64,000 nt of DNA, taken from assembly GCA_963824415.1 (NCBI GenBank), contig CAWGPM010000001.1:310001-374000 (forward strand). The letters are read 5' to 3'. The stretch comes from JABDQA01 sp963824415 (lineage in GTDB: Bacteria > Desulfobacterota > Desulfobulbia > Desulfobulbales > Desulfocapsaceae). The position numbers and the translations under genes were made by a program. The notes beneath the pieces are model-generated. The model was not told the origin of the DNA, did not search any database, and saw nothing but the letters and a program-made list of their open reading frames with translations. This document shows, piece by piece, positions 44,400 to 53,146 of this stretch. The number at the start of each line of letters is the position of its first letter. Position 1 is the first letter of the stretch.

Positions 44400-44928
44400 A
44401 CAATCTCGATAATCAACGATTTTTCGGCAATAAAGTCAAGGTAAAAGGTGTTTTTCCGTCAAAAATGATGGTTGCGTAAAGCTTATGAATACATGTGGTT
44501 GCTCTTCGGTTTTCCTTATAGTCAGATGTTTTTATATGTTTATGCTCAGTATGAAGCGGGTGAGGCCGCATTGATTGCGCCGACTGCCGGCAAACGACAG
44601 AGCACGTTTCCTGGAACGCTGATGATCCTGATAGGTTGATGTCGCCCAAAACTGGACCTGTACCGTGTTGATTTTTATTTGCAATCGTATTGAAAGATGT
44701 TAAAATGTGATGTTCACAGCGAATAAATTACCAGCATTGCGGCAGTATTGGAGTGCCGGGATAATTTCCGGGTCACAGTTGTCCGGTCGTTGGTTACAAC
44801 GAGTATGTAAGGGGTTACAGGCTACTGTAGCTCCTTTCTTTTTTCCTTTTGTGAAATTGGAGTATCTGTGCAACGTAGAGGTCTCAGTATAGATCCGGTT
44901 TGCAGGTTAATGACTGAGGATAAAAACC

Positions 44929-47013
44929 ATGGTTAGAGATTTATCGAAGGTACGCAATATCGGCATCAGTGCCCATATTGACTCTGGAAAAACCACCCTT
45001 ACTGAAAGGATTCTGTTTTACACCGACAGAATACATGCGATCCACGAAGTTCGCGGTAAAGACGGTGTCGGCGCCAAAATGGACTCGATGGAGCTGGAGA
45101 AAGAGCGTGGCATCACCATTCAGTCGGCTGCCACCTATGCATCCTGGAAGGATGTGGAGATCAACATCATCGATACCCCCGGGCACGTCGATTTTACCAT
45201 CGAGGTTGAACGGGCCCTGCGCGTTCTGGACGGTGCGATCCTGGTACTTTGTTCGGTGGGCGGCGTGCAGTCGCAGTCCATTACCGTCAGCCGGCAGATG
45301 GCCAGATACAAGGTCCCCAGAATCGCCTTTGTGAACAAGTGTGACCGTACCGGTGCAAATCCGGTCCGGGTGACCCAGCAGCTCAGGGATAAGCTCGAAC
45401 TCAATGCCCATTTGATGCAGATGCCGATCGGCCTCGAAGGTGACTTCAAGGGCCTTGTGGATCTGGTATCCATGAAGGCAATCTATTTCGATGGGGACAG
45501 CGGTCAGCACATCAGAGAAGAAGAGATCCCCGCCGACATGCTGGACGAGGCTCAGCAAAGGCGTGAGGCGCTTCTGGAAGAGCTGTCCATGTTCTCCGAA
45601 GAGCTGATGGAGGCTGTGCTCGAGGGCGGCGAGATCGATACCAAACTGATCAACGCTGCGGTGCGCGCCGGGACGCTGTCGCTGGAATTCGCCCCGGTTT
45701 TTGTCGGCTCGGCCTATAAAAACAAGGGGATACAGCCGCTGCTCGACGCGGTGTCAGCATATCTGCCCTGTCCCACCGACGTGGTCAACTACGCCCTTGA
45801 TCTGGCCAATGCCGAGACAGAATTCCCGGTGACCAACGATCCGGACGATAAACTTATCATGCTTGCCTTCAAGCTCGAAGACGGACGCTACGGACAGTTG
45901 ACCTATGTGCGTACTTATCAGGGTGTCCTGAAAAAAGGCGATACCGTCTACAACAGCCGCACCGGCAAAAAGGTCAAGATCGGACGCCTGGTGCGGATGC
46001 ATGCCGATGAGATGGAGGAGATCGACAATTGCGGTCCCGGCGACATCGTCGCCCTGTTCGGGGTTGATTGCGCGTCCGGCGATACCTTTACCGCGGAGGG
46101 TATTTCGGCCTCGATGAGCTCGATGCATATCCCGGAACCGGTCATTTCACTGGCGGTCATCCCGGTCGACAACCAGGCTCAGACAAATATGTCCAAAGCC
46201 CTGAACCGGTTTACCAAGGAAGACCCGACCTTCAGGACCTTCGTCGATCACGAGACCGGTGAAACCATCATCTCCGGAATGGGCGAGCTGCATCTCGACG
46301 TTTATATCGAGCGGATGAAGCGCGAGTACAAGGCTGAGGTTCAGGCCGGGGCGCCCCAGGTTGCCTATCGTGAAACAATTACCCTGCAGGCGCCTTTTGA
46401 TTACACCCACAAGAAACAGACCGGTGGCTCTGGCCAGTACGGCCGGGTGGCAGGGTATCTGGAGCCGCTGGAAGAGGGCGATTATGAATTCGTCGACAAT
46501 ATCGTCGGTGGTGTGATTCCCCGAGAATTCATTCCTTCCTGCGACAAAGGCTTCCAGAAAAGTCTGGTCAAGGGATCTTTATGCGGTGCGGCAATTACCG
46601 GGGTCCGGGCGGTGATCAACGACGGTAACTCACACTCGGTTGATTCATCCGATGTCGCCTTTCAGCTGGCTGCAGCAGGCGCCTTCAGGGAAGCCTATAT
46701 GAAGGCCAAACCAGTGATCATGGAACCGATCATGAAAGTGGCCGTTGAGGGGCCGTCCGAGTTCCAGGGCGCCGTGATGGGCAGCCTTAATCAGCGGCGC
46801 GGCATGATTATCGGTACCGTGGAGGAGGGCAACTACACGGTGGTCGAAGCCGAAGTACCGCTCTCCGAGATGTTCGGGTACTCGACCACGCTGCGCTCCC
46901 TGACCCAGGGTAAAGCGGAATTCACGATGGAGTTTGCGACGTTCAAACAGGTGCCGAAAGGGGTCAGCGAGGAGCTGATTAAAAAGTTCCAGGACGAGAG
47001 AAAGAACGCGTAG
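44929..47013 (+). CDS. fusA: Elongation factor G, spdEFG1/mitochondrial-like type
   Basis: A 694-aa translational GTPase. P-loop AHIDSGKTT (about residues 14-22), switch II DTPGHVDF, NKCD for guanine, and full domains II-V (GGSGQYGRV; GYSTTLRSLTQGKAEF). The switch I region GKDGVGAKMDSMELEKERGI has the extra inserted pattern found in mitochondrial EF-G1 and the spirochaete/planctomycete/delta (spd) EF-G1 group. Such genomes often carry further EF-G copies; this one lacks str-operon neighbours. Confidence 0.93.
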   Translation: MVRDLSKVRNIGISAHIDSGKTTLTERILFYTDRIHAIHEVRGKDGVGAKMDSMELEKERGITIQSAATYASWKDVEINIIDTPGHVDFTIEVERALRVLDGAILVLCSVGGVQSQSITVSRQMARYKVPRIAFVNKCDRTGANPVRVTQQLRDKLELNAHLMQMPIGLEGDFKGLVDLVSMKAIYFDGDSGQHIREEEIPADMLDEAQQRREALLEELSMFSEELMEAVLEGGEIDTKLINAAVRAGTLSLEFAPVFVGSAYKNKGIQPLLDAVSAYLPCPTDVVNYALDLANAETEFPVTNDPDDKLIMLAFKLEDGRYGQLTYVRTYQGVLKKGDTVYNSRTGKKVKIGRLVRMHADEMEEIDNCGPGDIVALFGVDCASGDTFTAEGISASMSSMHIPEPVISLAVIPVDNQAQTNMSKALNRFTKEDPTFRTFVDHETGETIISGMGELHLDVYIERMKREYKAEVQAGAPQVAYRETITLQAPFDYTHKKQTGGSGQYGRVAGYLEPLEEGDYEFVDNIVGGVIPREFIPSCDKGFQKSLVKGSLCGAAITGVRAVINDGNSHSVDSSDVAFQLAAAGAFREAYMKAKPVIMEPIMKVAVEGPSEFQGAVMGSLNQRRGMIIGTVEEGNYTVVEAEVPLSEMFGYSTTLRSLTQGKAEFTMEFATFKQVPKGVSEELIKKFQDERKNA

Positions 47014-47119
47014 CGATTAAATACAACGCAAACAGGCGGCGCAGCCCAGCATTTGAGCATGACGTTGTTCGCTGCACACCGGGTTTGTTAAATATTACGA
47101 ATATGAGGAGTTAACTGCC

Positions 47120-47815
47120 ATGGGCAAAGAAGATCTGATCGCCACCAACCCGTTGCGGGTGCTGGGGCTCAATAACAAGGCAGAAGAAGACAGCCAGGGC
47201 CTCGGCCTGGTAATGGCTCGGGCCGGTCTGGGTAAGACAGCAATTCTGGTGCAGATTGCGCTCGACTCGATGCTGCGCGGCAACAACGTATTGCATGTCG
47301 CCATCGGTGAAACCATTGAAAAAACACGTGATCGCTACGATGAAATTTTTTCCATGATGGTTGACGGTCTCAGCGATGAAACGGTTATGGAGGTGCCCAG
47401 GCACCGGATGATCATGACCTTCAAAGAGAATGTGTTTTCCAGGGCGATGCTCGAGGAGCGTCTCAAGGATCTGATCCAACAGGATGTCTTCAAGCCCGAC
47501 TGCCTGATTATCGATGGCTATGACTTTGACGGCAATGGCCGGCAGGACATGGAAGATCTGAAGCAGTTGATGCGGAATCTGTCTATCTCGGTGATCTGGT
47601 TTTCGGCAGTATGCCATCGCGCTGACCCGCGGGTCAGCGCCGACGGGGTGCCGGCGCCATGCCATACCATTGACGATCTGTTCGATGTGGTGCTGGTGAT
47701 CAACCCGCAGGAGCAGATGATGAAACTCGATATTCTCAAATGCGCCTATTGCGAAGTTGAACCGGGTACAACCCTGATGCTCGACCCGTCGACCATGCTG
47801 ATTAAAAAATCGTAA
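47120..47815 (+). CDS. RecA/KaiC-like ATPase of unknown role
   Basis: A 231-aa protein. The N-terminus (GKEDLIATNPLRVLGLN) is followed by a Walker A-like loop ARAGLGKTA at about residues 32-40, Walker B PDCLIIDGYDF and a sensor-like strand SVIWFSAVCHR. The fold resembles a single RecA/KaiC domain, but the arrangement is not one I can name. It has the ribosome site GAGGAG. It sits 107 bp after fusA and is closed by its own terminator at 47872. No partner is visible. Confidence 0.7.
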   Translation: MGKEDLIATNPLRVLGLNNKAEEDSQGLGLVMARAGLGKTAILVQIALDSMLRGNNVLHVAIGETIEKTRDRYDEIFSMMVDGLSDETVMEVPRHRMIMTFKENVFSRAMLEERLKDLIQQDVFKPDCLIIDGYDFDGNGRQDMEDLKQLMRNLSISVIWFSAVCHRADPRVSADGVPAPCHTIDDLFDVVLVINPQEQMMKLDILKCAYCEVEPGTTLMLDPSTMLIKKS

Positions 47816-47871
47816 GCAGGTATTCCAGGCGCCGGGCAACCGCGCCTGGTCAGTGCAGCGTTATACAGACG

Positions 47872-47906
47872 AGCGGGCTGGTTCTACAAAGAACGGCCCG
47901 CTTTTT
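47872..47906 (+). terminator. Intrinsic terminator between the ATPase gene and hisA
   Basis: AGCGGGC and GCCCGCT form a stem with an inner GTTCT/AGAAC extension, followed by TTTTTC. It ends 13 bp before hisA, whose leader therefore begins after or within it. Confidence 0.8.
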
Positions 47907-47918
47907 CATTGGTGAGAT

Positions 47919-48707
47919 ATGAAATTCAGGCCTTGCATCGATCTTCATCGGGGGCAGGTGAAACAGATCGTCGGTTCGACGCTGTCCGATGACCAACCGG
48001 AGGCGCTCAGGACTAATTTCGTCTCCGATCAGTCGCCTGCCTGGTTCGCCGAATTGTATCGAAGAGACAATCTCAGGGGCGGGCATATCATTATGCTTGG
48101 ACCGGGCAACGAAGCTGCGGCCCGCCAGGCGCTCGAGGCCTGGCCGGGCGGCATGCAGATCGGCGGGGGCATCACCGCCGAAAACGCCTCATACTGGCTC
48201 GAGCAGGGCGCTTCGCATGTGATCGTTACTTCCTGGGTCTTTCGCGACGGCAGGATCGATTTCAAGCGCCTGGAGCAGTTGAAGTCTGAGGTTGGTAAAG
48301 AGCATCTGGTGCTCGATCTGAGCTGCCGGCTGCTCGACGGCTCCTACTATATCGTCACCGACCGCTGGCAAACGTTCACCCGAACCAGGATAGCGCCGGA
48401 TACACTTGCAGAACTGGCCTCCTATTGCGATGAATATCTGATTCACGCAGCCGATGTGGAAGGCAAGTGCAGCGGAATCGAAACTGCGCTCGTCGCAATA
48501 CTGGCTGAGTATGCAGGACTGCCCACCACCTATGCAGGAGGTATCCGCAATATCGAAGACCTGGAGCAAATCCGGCAGATCGGGGGCGGCAGAATCGATG
48601 CAACCATAGGCAGTGCTCTTGATATTTTCGGAGGAAACTCTATCACCTATAAAGCTGTCGTATCTTTTCACCAGGATCAGCAAAGGGGCTCTGAAGACCA
48701 TGGATGA
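47919..48707 (+). CDS. hisA: HisA-type isomerase, eukaryotic HIS6-like form
   Basis: A 262-aa TIM-barrel enzyme expected to isomerise ProFAR to PRFAR in histidine synthesis. The start MKFRPCIDLHRGQVKQIVGSTL (catalytic Asp8), the insertion around LRGGHIIMLGPGNEAAARQAL and TYAGGIRNIEDLEQI match the eukaryote/some-bacteria HIS6 subfamily rather than classic bacterial HisA. No other his genes are nearby. It ends in an 8-nt overlap with the next small gene. Confidence 0.85.
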   Translation: MKFRPCIDLHRGQVKQIVGSTLSDDQPEALRTNFVSDQSPAWFAELYRRDNLRGGHIIMLGPGNEAAARQALEAWPGGMQIGGGITAENASYWLEQGASHVIVTSWVFRDGRIDFKRLEQLKSEVGKEHLVLDLSCRLLDGSYYIVTDRWQTFTRTRIAPDTLAELASYCDEYLIHAADVEGKCSGIETALVAILAEYAGLPTTYAGGIRNIEDLEQIRQIGGGRIDATIGSALDIFGGNSITYKAVVSFHQDQQRGSEDHG

Positions 48708-48912
48708 AGGAGAACGCCAAAAGGGTCGAGCCGAGACGGGGGCTGACAAGGTTGGTCAGCTTGATTTAGTGGAATTGAAATTGCTGGTACCTGCCGATAT
48801 GCAGCGTGCCTGGCAGCGTTGTTCCTGGGTACTTGTCTCTGAAACGGGGCGGAGCCGGACAGCTATCATGCATGAGATGGTGCATGATTTTCTGGTGAAA
48901 CACGGGTGCTGA
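48700..48912 (+). CDS. Small helical protein overlapping hisA (70 aa)
   Basis: From ATG 48700, overlapping the hisA end by 8 nt, with AAAGGGG 14 nt upstream. Residues 20-70 are helical (LVPADMQRAWQRCSWVLVSETGRSRTAIMHEMVHDFLVKHGC). The pattern resembles a ribbon-helix-helix-like protein but is not conclusive. The overlap implies co-translation with hisA. Function unknown. Confidence 0.65.
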   Translation: MDEGERQKGRAETGADKVGQLDLVELKLLVPADMQRAWQRCSWVLVSETGRSRTAIMHEMVHDFLVKHGC

Positions 48913-49024
48913 TCACGCTGCGGCCATTTTTTTTGTATTGATCGACCCTAGAAAATTTCTATTGTGCAAGATCAACGTATTTGTCAAGTGAGGGGGAATA
49001 TTTGCTGATAAGTTTCGTTTATAC

Positions 49025-49054
49025 TTGACATAATAATATTAGATGTGCTACGAA
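49025..49054 (+). promoter_or_regulatory. Possible promoter of the mrp operon
   Basis: TTGACA (49025-49030), an 18-bp spacer and TACGAA (49049-49054), 94 bp upstream of mrpE. The -35 is perfect, the -10 is poor. Nothing else in 48913-49147. Confidence 0.35.
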
Positions 49055-49147
49055 ATGTGCCTTATATGCAAATGGCTAGGGTTGATTCTGTTAATTCCCC
49101 TCTCCAGGTGAACTGAAACACATTGGTATTAGCTTAATTAATCGCTC

Positions 49148-49618
49148 ATGCGACACGTTCTGGCACTGTCATTTCTTCTTGCTGCATTCTGGCTGGTCAA
49201 TTCCGGCCATTATACGCCGCTGCTACTGTTTTTCATGCTTGTTTCGGTATTGTTTGTCGCCGGGCTCTGCCACTACATGGATGTGGTCGACGGCGAATCC
49301 CAGCCTTTGACCATCACCTTCACCCTGCCGATCTATCTGGTCTGGCTTGCCAAGGAAGTCATTCTGGCAAATATTGCGGTGGCCCGCTGCGTCTGGCAGG
49401 GTAACGACTCGATCAATCCGCGGGTCATCGAAGTCACCGCCTCCCAGAAAAGCGATCTCGGCAAGGTTATCTACGCCAACTCCATAACGCTTACGCCGGG
49501 CACGGTCAGTATTGATCTCGAAGGCAGCACGATTCTTGTCCATGCCCTCACCGATGCCGCCGCGGACGATCTGCTGAGAGGCGAAATGGATCGGCGGGTC
49601 TGCCGGGTGGAGGGCTGA
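49148..49618 (+). CDS. mrpE: Mrp antiporter subunit E
   Basis: A 156-aa membrane protein: two to three N-terminal helices, then a cytoplasmic domain with the MrpE block NPRVIEVTASQKSDLGKVIYANSITLTPGTVSIDL. First gene of a nine-gene cluster encoding a cation/proton antiporter complex of the Mrp type (Na+/H+ exchange driven by proton motive force). The stop codon overlaps the ATG that probably begins mrpF (TGATG). Confidence 0.92.
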   Translation: MRHVLALSFLLAAFWLVNSGHYTPLLLFFMLVSVLFVAGLCHYMDVVDGESQPLTITFTLPIYLVWLAKEVILANIAVARCVWQGNDSINPRVIEVTASQKSDLGKVIYANSITLTPGTVSIDLEGSTILVHALTDAAADDLLRGEMDRRVCRVEG

Positions 49619-49651
49619 TGTTTGCCCTGACTGCATCTGACCCTGCTGGTC

Positions 49652-49891
49652 GTGATGGCCCTGGCGTTGATCCGTGCTTTTCTTGGACCGACCCTGTATG
49701 ACCGTATTCTGGCGGTGAACAATTTCGGCACCAAGACGGTGCTGCTGATTGCGGTCATGGACTTTCTCTCCGGTCGGCCCGATTTTCTCGACATTGCCAT
49801 TGTCTATGCGCTTATCAATTTTATCAGCATAATCGGGGTTCTGCGTTTCTTCGAATATACCGAGAAAAAGACCGCGGAGTACCAGGACTGA
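49652..49891 (+). CDS. mrpF: Mrp antiporter subunit F, start region frameshifted
   Basis: A 79-aa frame as read from GTG 49652, with the MrpF core RAFLGPTLYDRILAVNNFGTKTVLL and three helices. The normal N-terminus is out of frame. ATG 49618 (overlapping the mrpE stop) reads MFALTA, then one extra base near 49636 shifts to LTLLVVMALALIRAF. Joining the two gives a normal MrpF start. Either a sequence error, a real 1-nt insertion, or +1 frameshifting is needed; otherwise GTG 49652 is used, leaving a truncated first helix. Confidence 0.8.
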   Translation: MMALALIRAFLGPTLYDRILAVNNFGTKTVLLIAVMDFLSGRPDFLDIAIVYALINFISIIGVLRFFEYTEKKTAEYQD

Positions 49892-50232
49892 TGGACTTTC
49901 TCCTCGACATTCTCAGCGGGATATTTCTGGCTGGCGGCAGTTTTTTCTGCCTTACCGGGGCGCTCGGGCTGTTACGTTTTCCTGAGTTTTTTTCCCGGAT
50001 ACATGCGGCCAGCCTGACCGATACGCTCGGTGCCAGCCTCATCCTGATCGGGCTGATGCTGCAGGCAGGCTGGGGGCTGGCTCTGCCCAAGCTGATCCTG
50101 ATTCTGATATTTTCGCTGCTGGCCGGCACCACCGCCAGTCATGCGATGGCCAAAGCGGCCTTGAAAAGCGGTCTTAAGCCGATCGACCAGATAGGCTCCG
50201 GGGAGAAAGGTACGGAGGAGCAGAAAAAATAA
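49891..50232 (+). CDS. mrpG: Mrp antiporter subunit G
   Basis: A 113-aa protein with three helices and the MrpG signature LLRFPEFFSRIHAASLTDTLG. It overlaps the mrpF stop by 1 nt (TGATG). Part of the small-subunit group E-F-G that opens the operon. Confidence 0.92.
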   Translation: MDFLLDILSGIFLAGGSFFCLTGALGLLRFPEFFSRIHAASLTDTLGASLILIGLMLQAGWGLALPKLILILIFSLLAGTTASHAMAKAALKSGLKPIDQIGSGEKGTEEQKK

Positions 50233-50234
50233 TA

Positions 50235-51227
50235 ATGGAAACCTTAATAGACATCGTCCTGCTGGGGTTTCTGGTTCTCACGGCCCTGGCGGTGGCAAAA
50301 ATGCAAGACCTTTTCGCTGTGGTCATGCTCTCGGGTATCTACAGTCTGATTTCCGCCAGCCTGTTCATGGACCTTGACGCAGTCGATGTCGCCTTTACCG
50401 AGGCTTCAGTGGGCGCCGGTATCTCGACCCTGCTGATGCTGGCCTCGCTCAAGCTCGTCGGACAATATGAAAAGCATTCCAGATATCGGCCCATGCTGGC
50501 ACTCGGTGTGGTGTTGGCCACCGGCACCTTGCTGATTTACGGAACCCTCGATATGCCCCATTTCGGTTCCGCCGAGGCCCCGGTTCATCAGCATGTCGCT
50601 CCGCGCTATCTAAATGATTCTATGGCTGAAATCGGGGTGCCCAACGTGGTCACCTCGGTGCTGGCCAGCTACCGTGGCTACGATACGCTCGGTGAAACTC
50701 TGGTGGTCTTTACAGCCGGCATCGGCGTGATATCATTGCTGCGCGTATCGCGAAGGACCAAGGAAGAGGAGAAGCGAAGGGTTCCGGCTGATATGCAGCA
50801 GCAGATCATTTTGCGGGTGGTGGCCAAAATGATGTTGCCGCTGATCCTGATTTTTGCACTCTATGTGCAGTTTCACGGAGACTACGGGCCGGGTGGCGGA
50901 TTTCAGGCCGGGGTAATATTTGCGGCGGGCATCATCTTGTACACGATGTTGTACGGGTTGAGCAATGCATCAAGGGTTTTCAAGCCGCATATCCTGGAGC
51001 TGTTCAGCGCGCTGGGGGTGCTGCTCTATGCAGGGGTTGGTGTTCTCTGCATACTGATGGGTGGAAATTTTCTGGAGTACGGGGTACTCGAGCACGACCC
51101 GGTACACGGTCAGCACCTGGGCATTCTGCTGGTGGAACTCGGGGTTGGTATCACCGTTGCCTCGGTGATGATAACCATCTTTTTCAAATTCACCTGGCGC
51201 ACGGTCAAGCACAAATATAATAAGTGA
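50235..51227 (+). CDS. mrpB: Fused MrpA C-terminal (DUF4040/MbhDE) and MrpB subunit
   Basis: A 330-aa fusion. Residues 1-170 match the MrpA tail/MbhD-MbhE region (VLTALAVAKMQDLFAVVMLSGIYSLISASLFMDLDAVDVAFTEASVG, in part). Residues 195-330 match MrpB (VVAKMMLPLILIFALYVQFHGDYGPGGGFQAG). The full antiporter core of MrpA is missing here and is presumably supplied by a separate NuoL-like gene (54900). About nine to ten helices. Confidence 0.88.
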   Translation: METLIDIVLLGFLVLTALAVAKMQDLFAVVMLSGIYSLISASLFMDLDAVDVAFTEASVGAGISTLLMLASLKLVGQYEKHSRYRPMLALGVVLATGTLLIYGTLDMPHFGSAEAPVHQHVAPRYLNDSMAEIGVPNVVTSVLASYRGYDTLGETLVVFTAGIGVISLLRVSRRTKEEEKRRVPADMQQQIILRVVAKMMLPLILIFALYVQFHGDYGPGGGFQAGVIFAAGIILYTMLYGLSNASRVFKPHILELFSALGVLLYAGVGVLCILMGGNFLEYGVLEHDPVHGQHLGILLVELGVGITVASVMITIFFKFTWRTVKHKYNK

Positions 51228-51236
51228 TAGAAAAAA

Positions 51237-51662
51237 ATGAACATCCTCGGTCTTTATAACTACTGGATCGTCGTGGTGCTGATGATGATCGGTTTCTATA
51301 TCGTCATCGCCCATGAAAATCTGATCAAAAAGCTGGTGGGACTGTCTATTTTCCAGACCTCGGTCTTCTTCTTTTACATCAGCATGGGCAAGATAACCGG
51401 AGCGACCGCTCCGATCCTGGACGAAAAATGGCAGCTCTATTCCAACCCGCTGCCCCATGTTCTTATTCTGACCGCCATCGTCGTCGGTATCGCCACTACC
51501 GCACTGGGGCTCGCGCTGGTCGTCAGGATTCAGGAAGCCTACGGGTCCATAGAGGAGTATGAGATCCAGGCCCAGGATACCCAAGATCAGATGGAGTCGC
51601 ATCTGGAAGCCTATGGATTCAGAAAAAAACATGCCTTGAGCCCCAGCAACATCGACCAGTGA
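51237..51662 (+). CDS. mrpC: Mrp antiporter subunit C (NuoK-like)
   Basis: A 141-aa protein with three NuoK-like helices (VVVLMMIGFYIVIAHENLIKKLVGLSIFQTS; ITGATAPILDE; LPHVLILTAIVVGIATTALGLALV), each listed only in part. A longer than usual acidic C-terminal tail follows. It overlaps mrpD by 4 nt (GTGA). Confidence 0.9.
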   Translation: MNILGLYNYWIVVVLMMIGFYIVIAHENLIKKLVGLSIFQTSVFFFYISMGKITGATAPILDEKWQLYSNPLPHVLILTAIVVGIATTALGLALVVRIQEAYGSIEEYEIQAQDTQDQMESHLEAYGFRKKHALSPSNIDQ

Positions 51663-53146
51663 TCGAGCACCTTCCCATACTGCAGGTGATCGTGCCCCTG
51701 CTGGGTGCGCCGTTCTGCCTTCTGGTGCGGGTCCCCCGCCTGGTTTCGCGGTTTGCGCTGCTGGTCAGCACCCTCACTTTGCTGATCAGTTGCAGCCTGC
51801 TGCAGCAGGTCCTGAAGCATCAGGTAATTATTTACGAACTCGGCGGCTGGGCGGCGCCCTGGGGAATCGAGTACCGCATCGACTATCTGAATGGCTACCT
51901 ACTGCTGCTGGTGTCGGCCATGGGGGCCATTGTGTTGGTTGCCGCCCAGAGCAGTATCCGGCGTGAATTACCGCACAACCGGCATATGGTGTTCTATACC
52001 TCCTATCTGCTCTGTCTGACTGGGTTGCTGGGCATTCTGGCCACCGGTGATGCTTTCAATGTCTTTGTCTTTCTGGAAATATCGTCGCTGTCCTCCTATA
52101 CCTTGATAGCCCTCGGCAACGACCGACGGGCGCTGACCGCCTCTTACCAATACCTGATCATGGGTACCATCGGGGCGACCTTTATCATCATCGGCGTCGG
52201 TTTGATGTACATGATGACCGGGACCCTGAACATGTATGATCTGGCAGAGCGGCTGCCGCAGGTGCATCATTCCAAAACGGTGCTCAGTGCAATCGGCTTT
52301 TTCATTGTCGGGGTGTGCCTCAAACTGGCCCTGTTTCCGCTGCACCTCTGGTTGCCCAACGCCTATGCTTTTGCCCCATCCGTTGCCACCGCATTTCTGG
52401 CAGCCACCTCCACGAAGGTGGCAGTCTATGTGCTGATTCGTTTTATTTTCTCCGTTGTCGGGGCCGAATTCGTGGCCACCGTACTGCCGTTGCAGGATAT
52501 CTTCGTGGTACTGGGGATTTCCGGAATCTTTGCCGCGTCGGTGGCGGCGATCTATCAGCTCAATATCAAGCGGCTCTTTGCCTATTCGAGTGTGGCCCAG
52601 ATCGGTTATATGATTCTGGGGCTGGCTATCGGTACCCCGCTCGGTCTGACCGCAACCCTGCTGCACCTGTTTAACCATGCGCTGATGAAGGCCGCGTTAT
52701 TTCTGGCCATCGGTGGAGTATTCTACCGGGTCGGTTCCGCCCAGCTCAGCCATTTCGCCGGTCTCGGTAAGCAGATGCCATGGACCATGGCGGCCATTGT
52801 GGCCGGTGGTCTGAGTTTGATTGGGGTGCCGTTGACCGTTGGCTTCGTGTCCAAGTGGTACCTTATCCTGGCCCTGCTCGACAAAGGCTGGTGGCCGGTG
52901 ACAGTACTGGTGTTGATCAGTTCGCTGCTGGCGGTGATCTATGTCTGGCGAATCGTTGAATGGGTCTATTTTGCACCTCCGCGCATCATCCTCGACGAAA
53001 TCAAAGACCCTCCACTGGGTCAACTTGTGCCGATCTGGCTGCTCGTTTTTGCCAACTTCTATTTCGGTATCGATACCTCGCTCACGGTCGGCATCAGTGA
53101 ATTGGCGGCACAAACGCTGTTCGTGATTTCCGGAGTGAGTCCGTGA
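51659..53146 (+). CDS. mrpD: Mrp antiporter subunit D (NuoN/M-like) 1
   Basis: A 495-aa polytopic antiporter subunit with about 14 helices. GTG start overlaps the mrpC stop. Key features: the Glu of helix 5 (FVFLEISSLSSYTLIALG), Lys in helix 7 (GVCLKLALFPLHLWLPNAYA), and Lys in helix 8 (TKVAVYVLIRF). These form the proton path shared with complex I. First of three such proteins in the operon. Confidence 0.92.
   Translation: MIEHLPILQVIVPLLGAPFCLLVRVPRLVSRFALLVSTLTLLISCSLLQQVLKHQVIIYELGGWAAPWGIEYRIDYLNGYLLLLVSAMGAIVLVAAQSSIRRELPHNRHMVFYTSYLLCLTGLLGILATGDAFNVFVFLEISSLSSYTLIALGNDRRALTASYQYLIMGTIGATFIIIGVGLMYMMTGTLNMYDLAERLPQVHHSKTVLSAIGFFIVGVCLKLALFPLHLWLPNAYAFAPSVATAFLAATSTKVAVYVLIRFIFSVVGAEFVATVLPLQDIFVVLGISGIFAASVAAIYQLNIKRLFAYSSVAQIGYMILGLAIGTPLGLTATLLHLFNHALMKAALFLAIGGVFYRVGSAQLSHFAGLGKQMPWTMAAIVAGGLSLIGVPLTVGFVSKWYLILALLDKGWWPVTVLVLISSLLAVIYVWRIVEWVYFAPPRIILDEIKDPPLGQLVPIWLLVFANFYFGIDTSLTVGISELAAQTLFVISGVSP

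Noticed and set aside
44413..44649. A 78-aa minus-strand frame upstream of carbonic anhydrase
   Set aside because: No ribosome site, low-quality composition, no family match.
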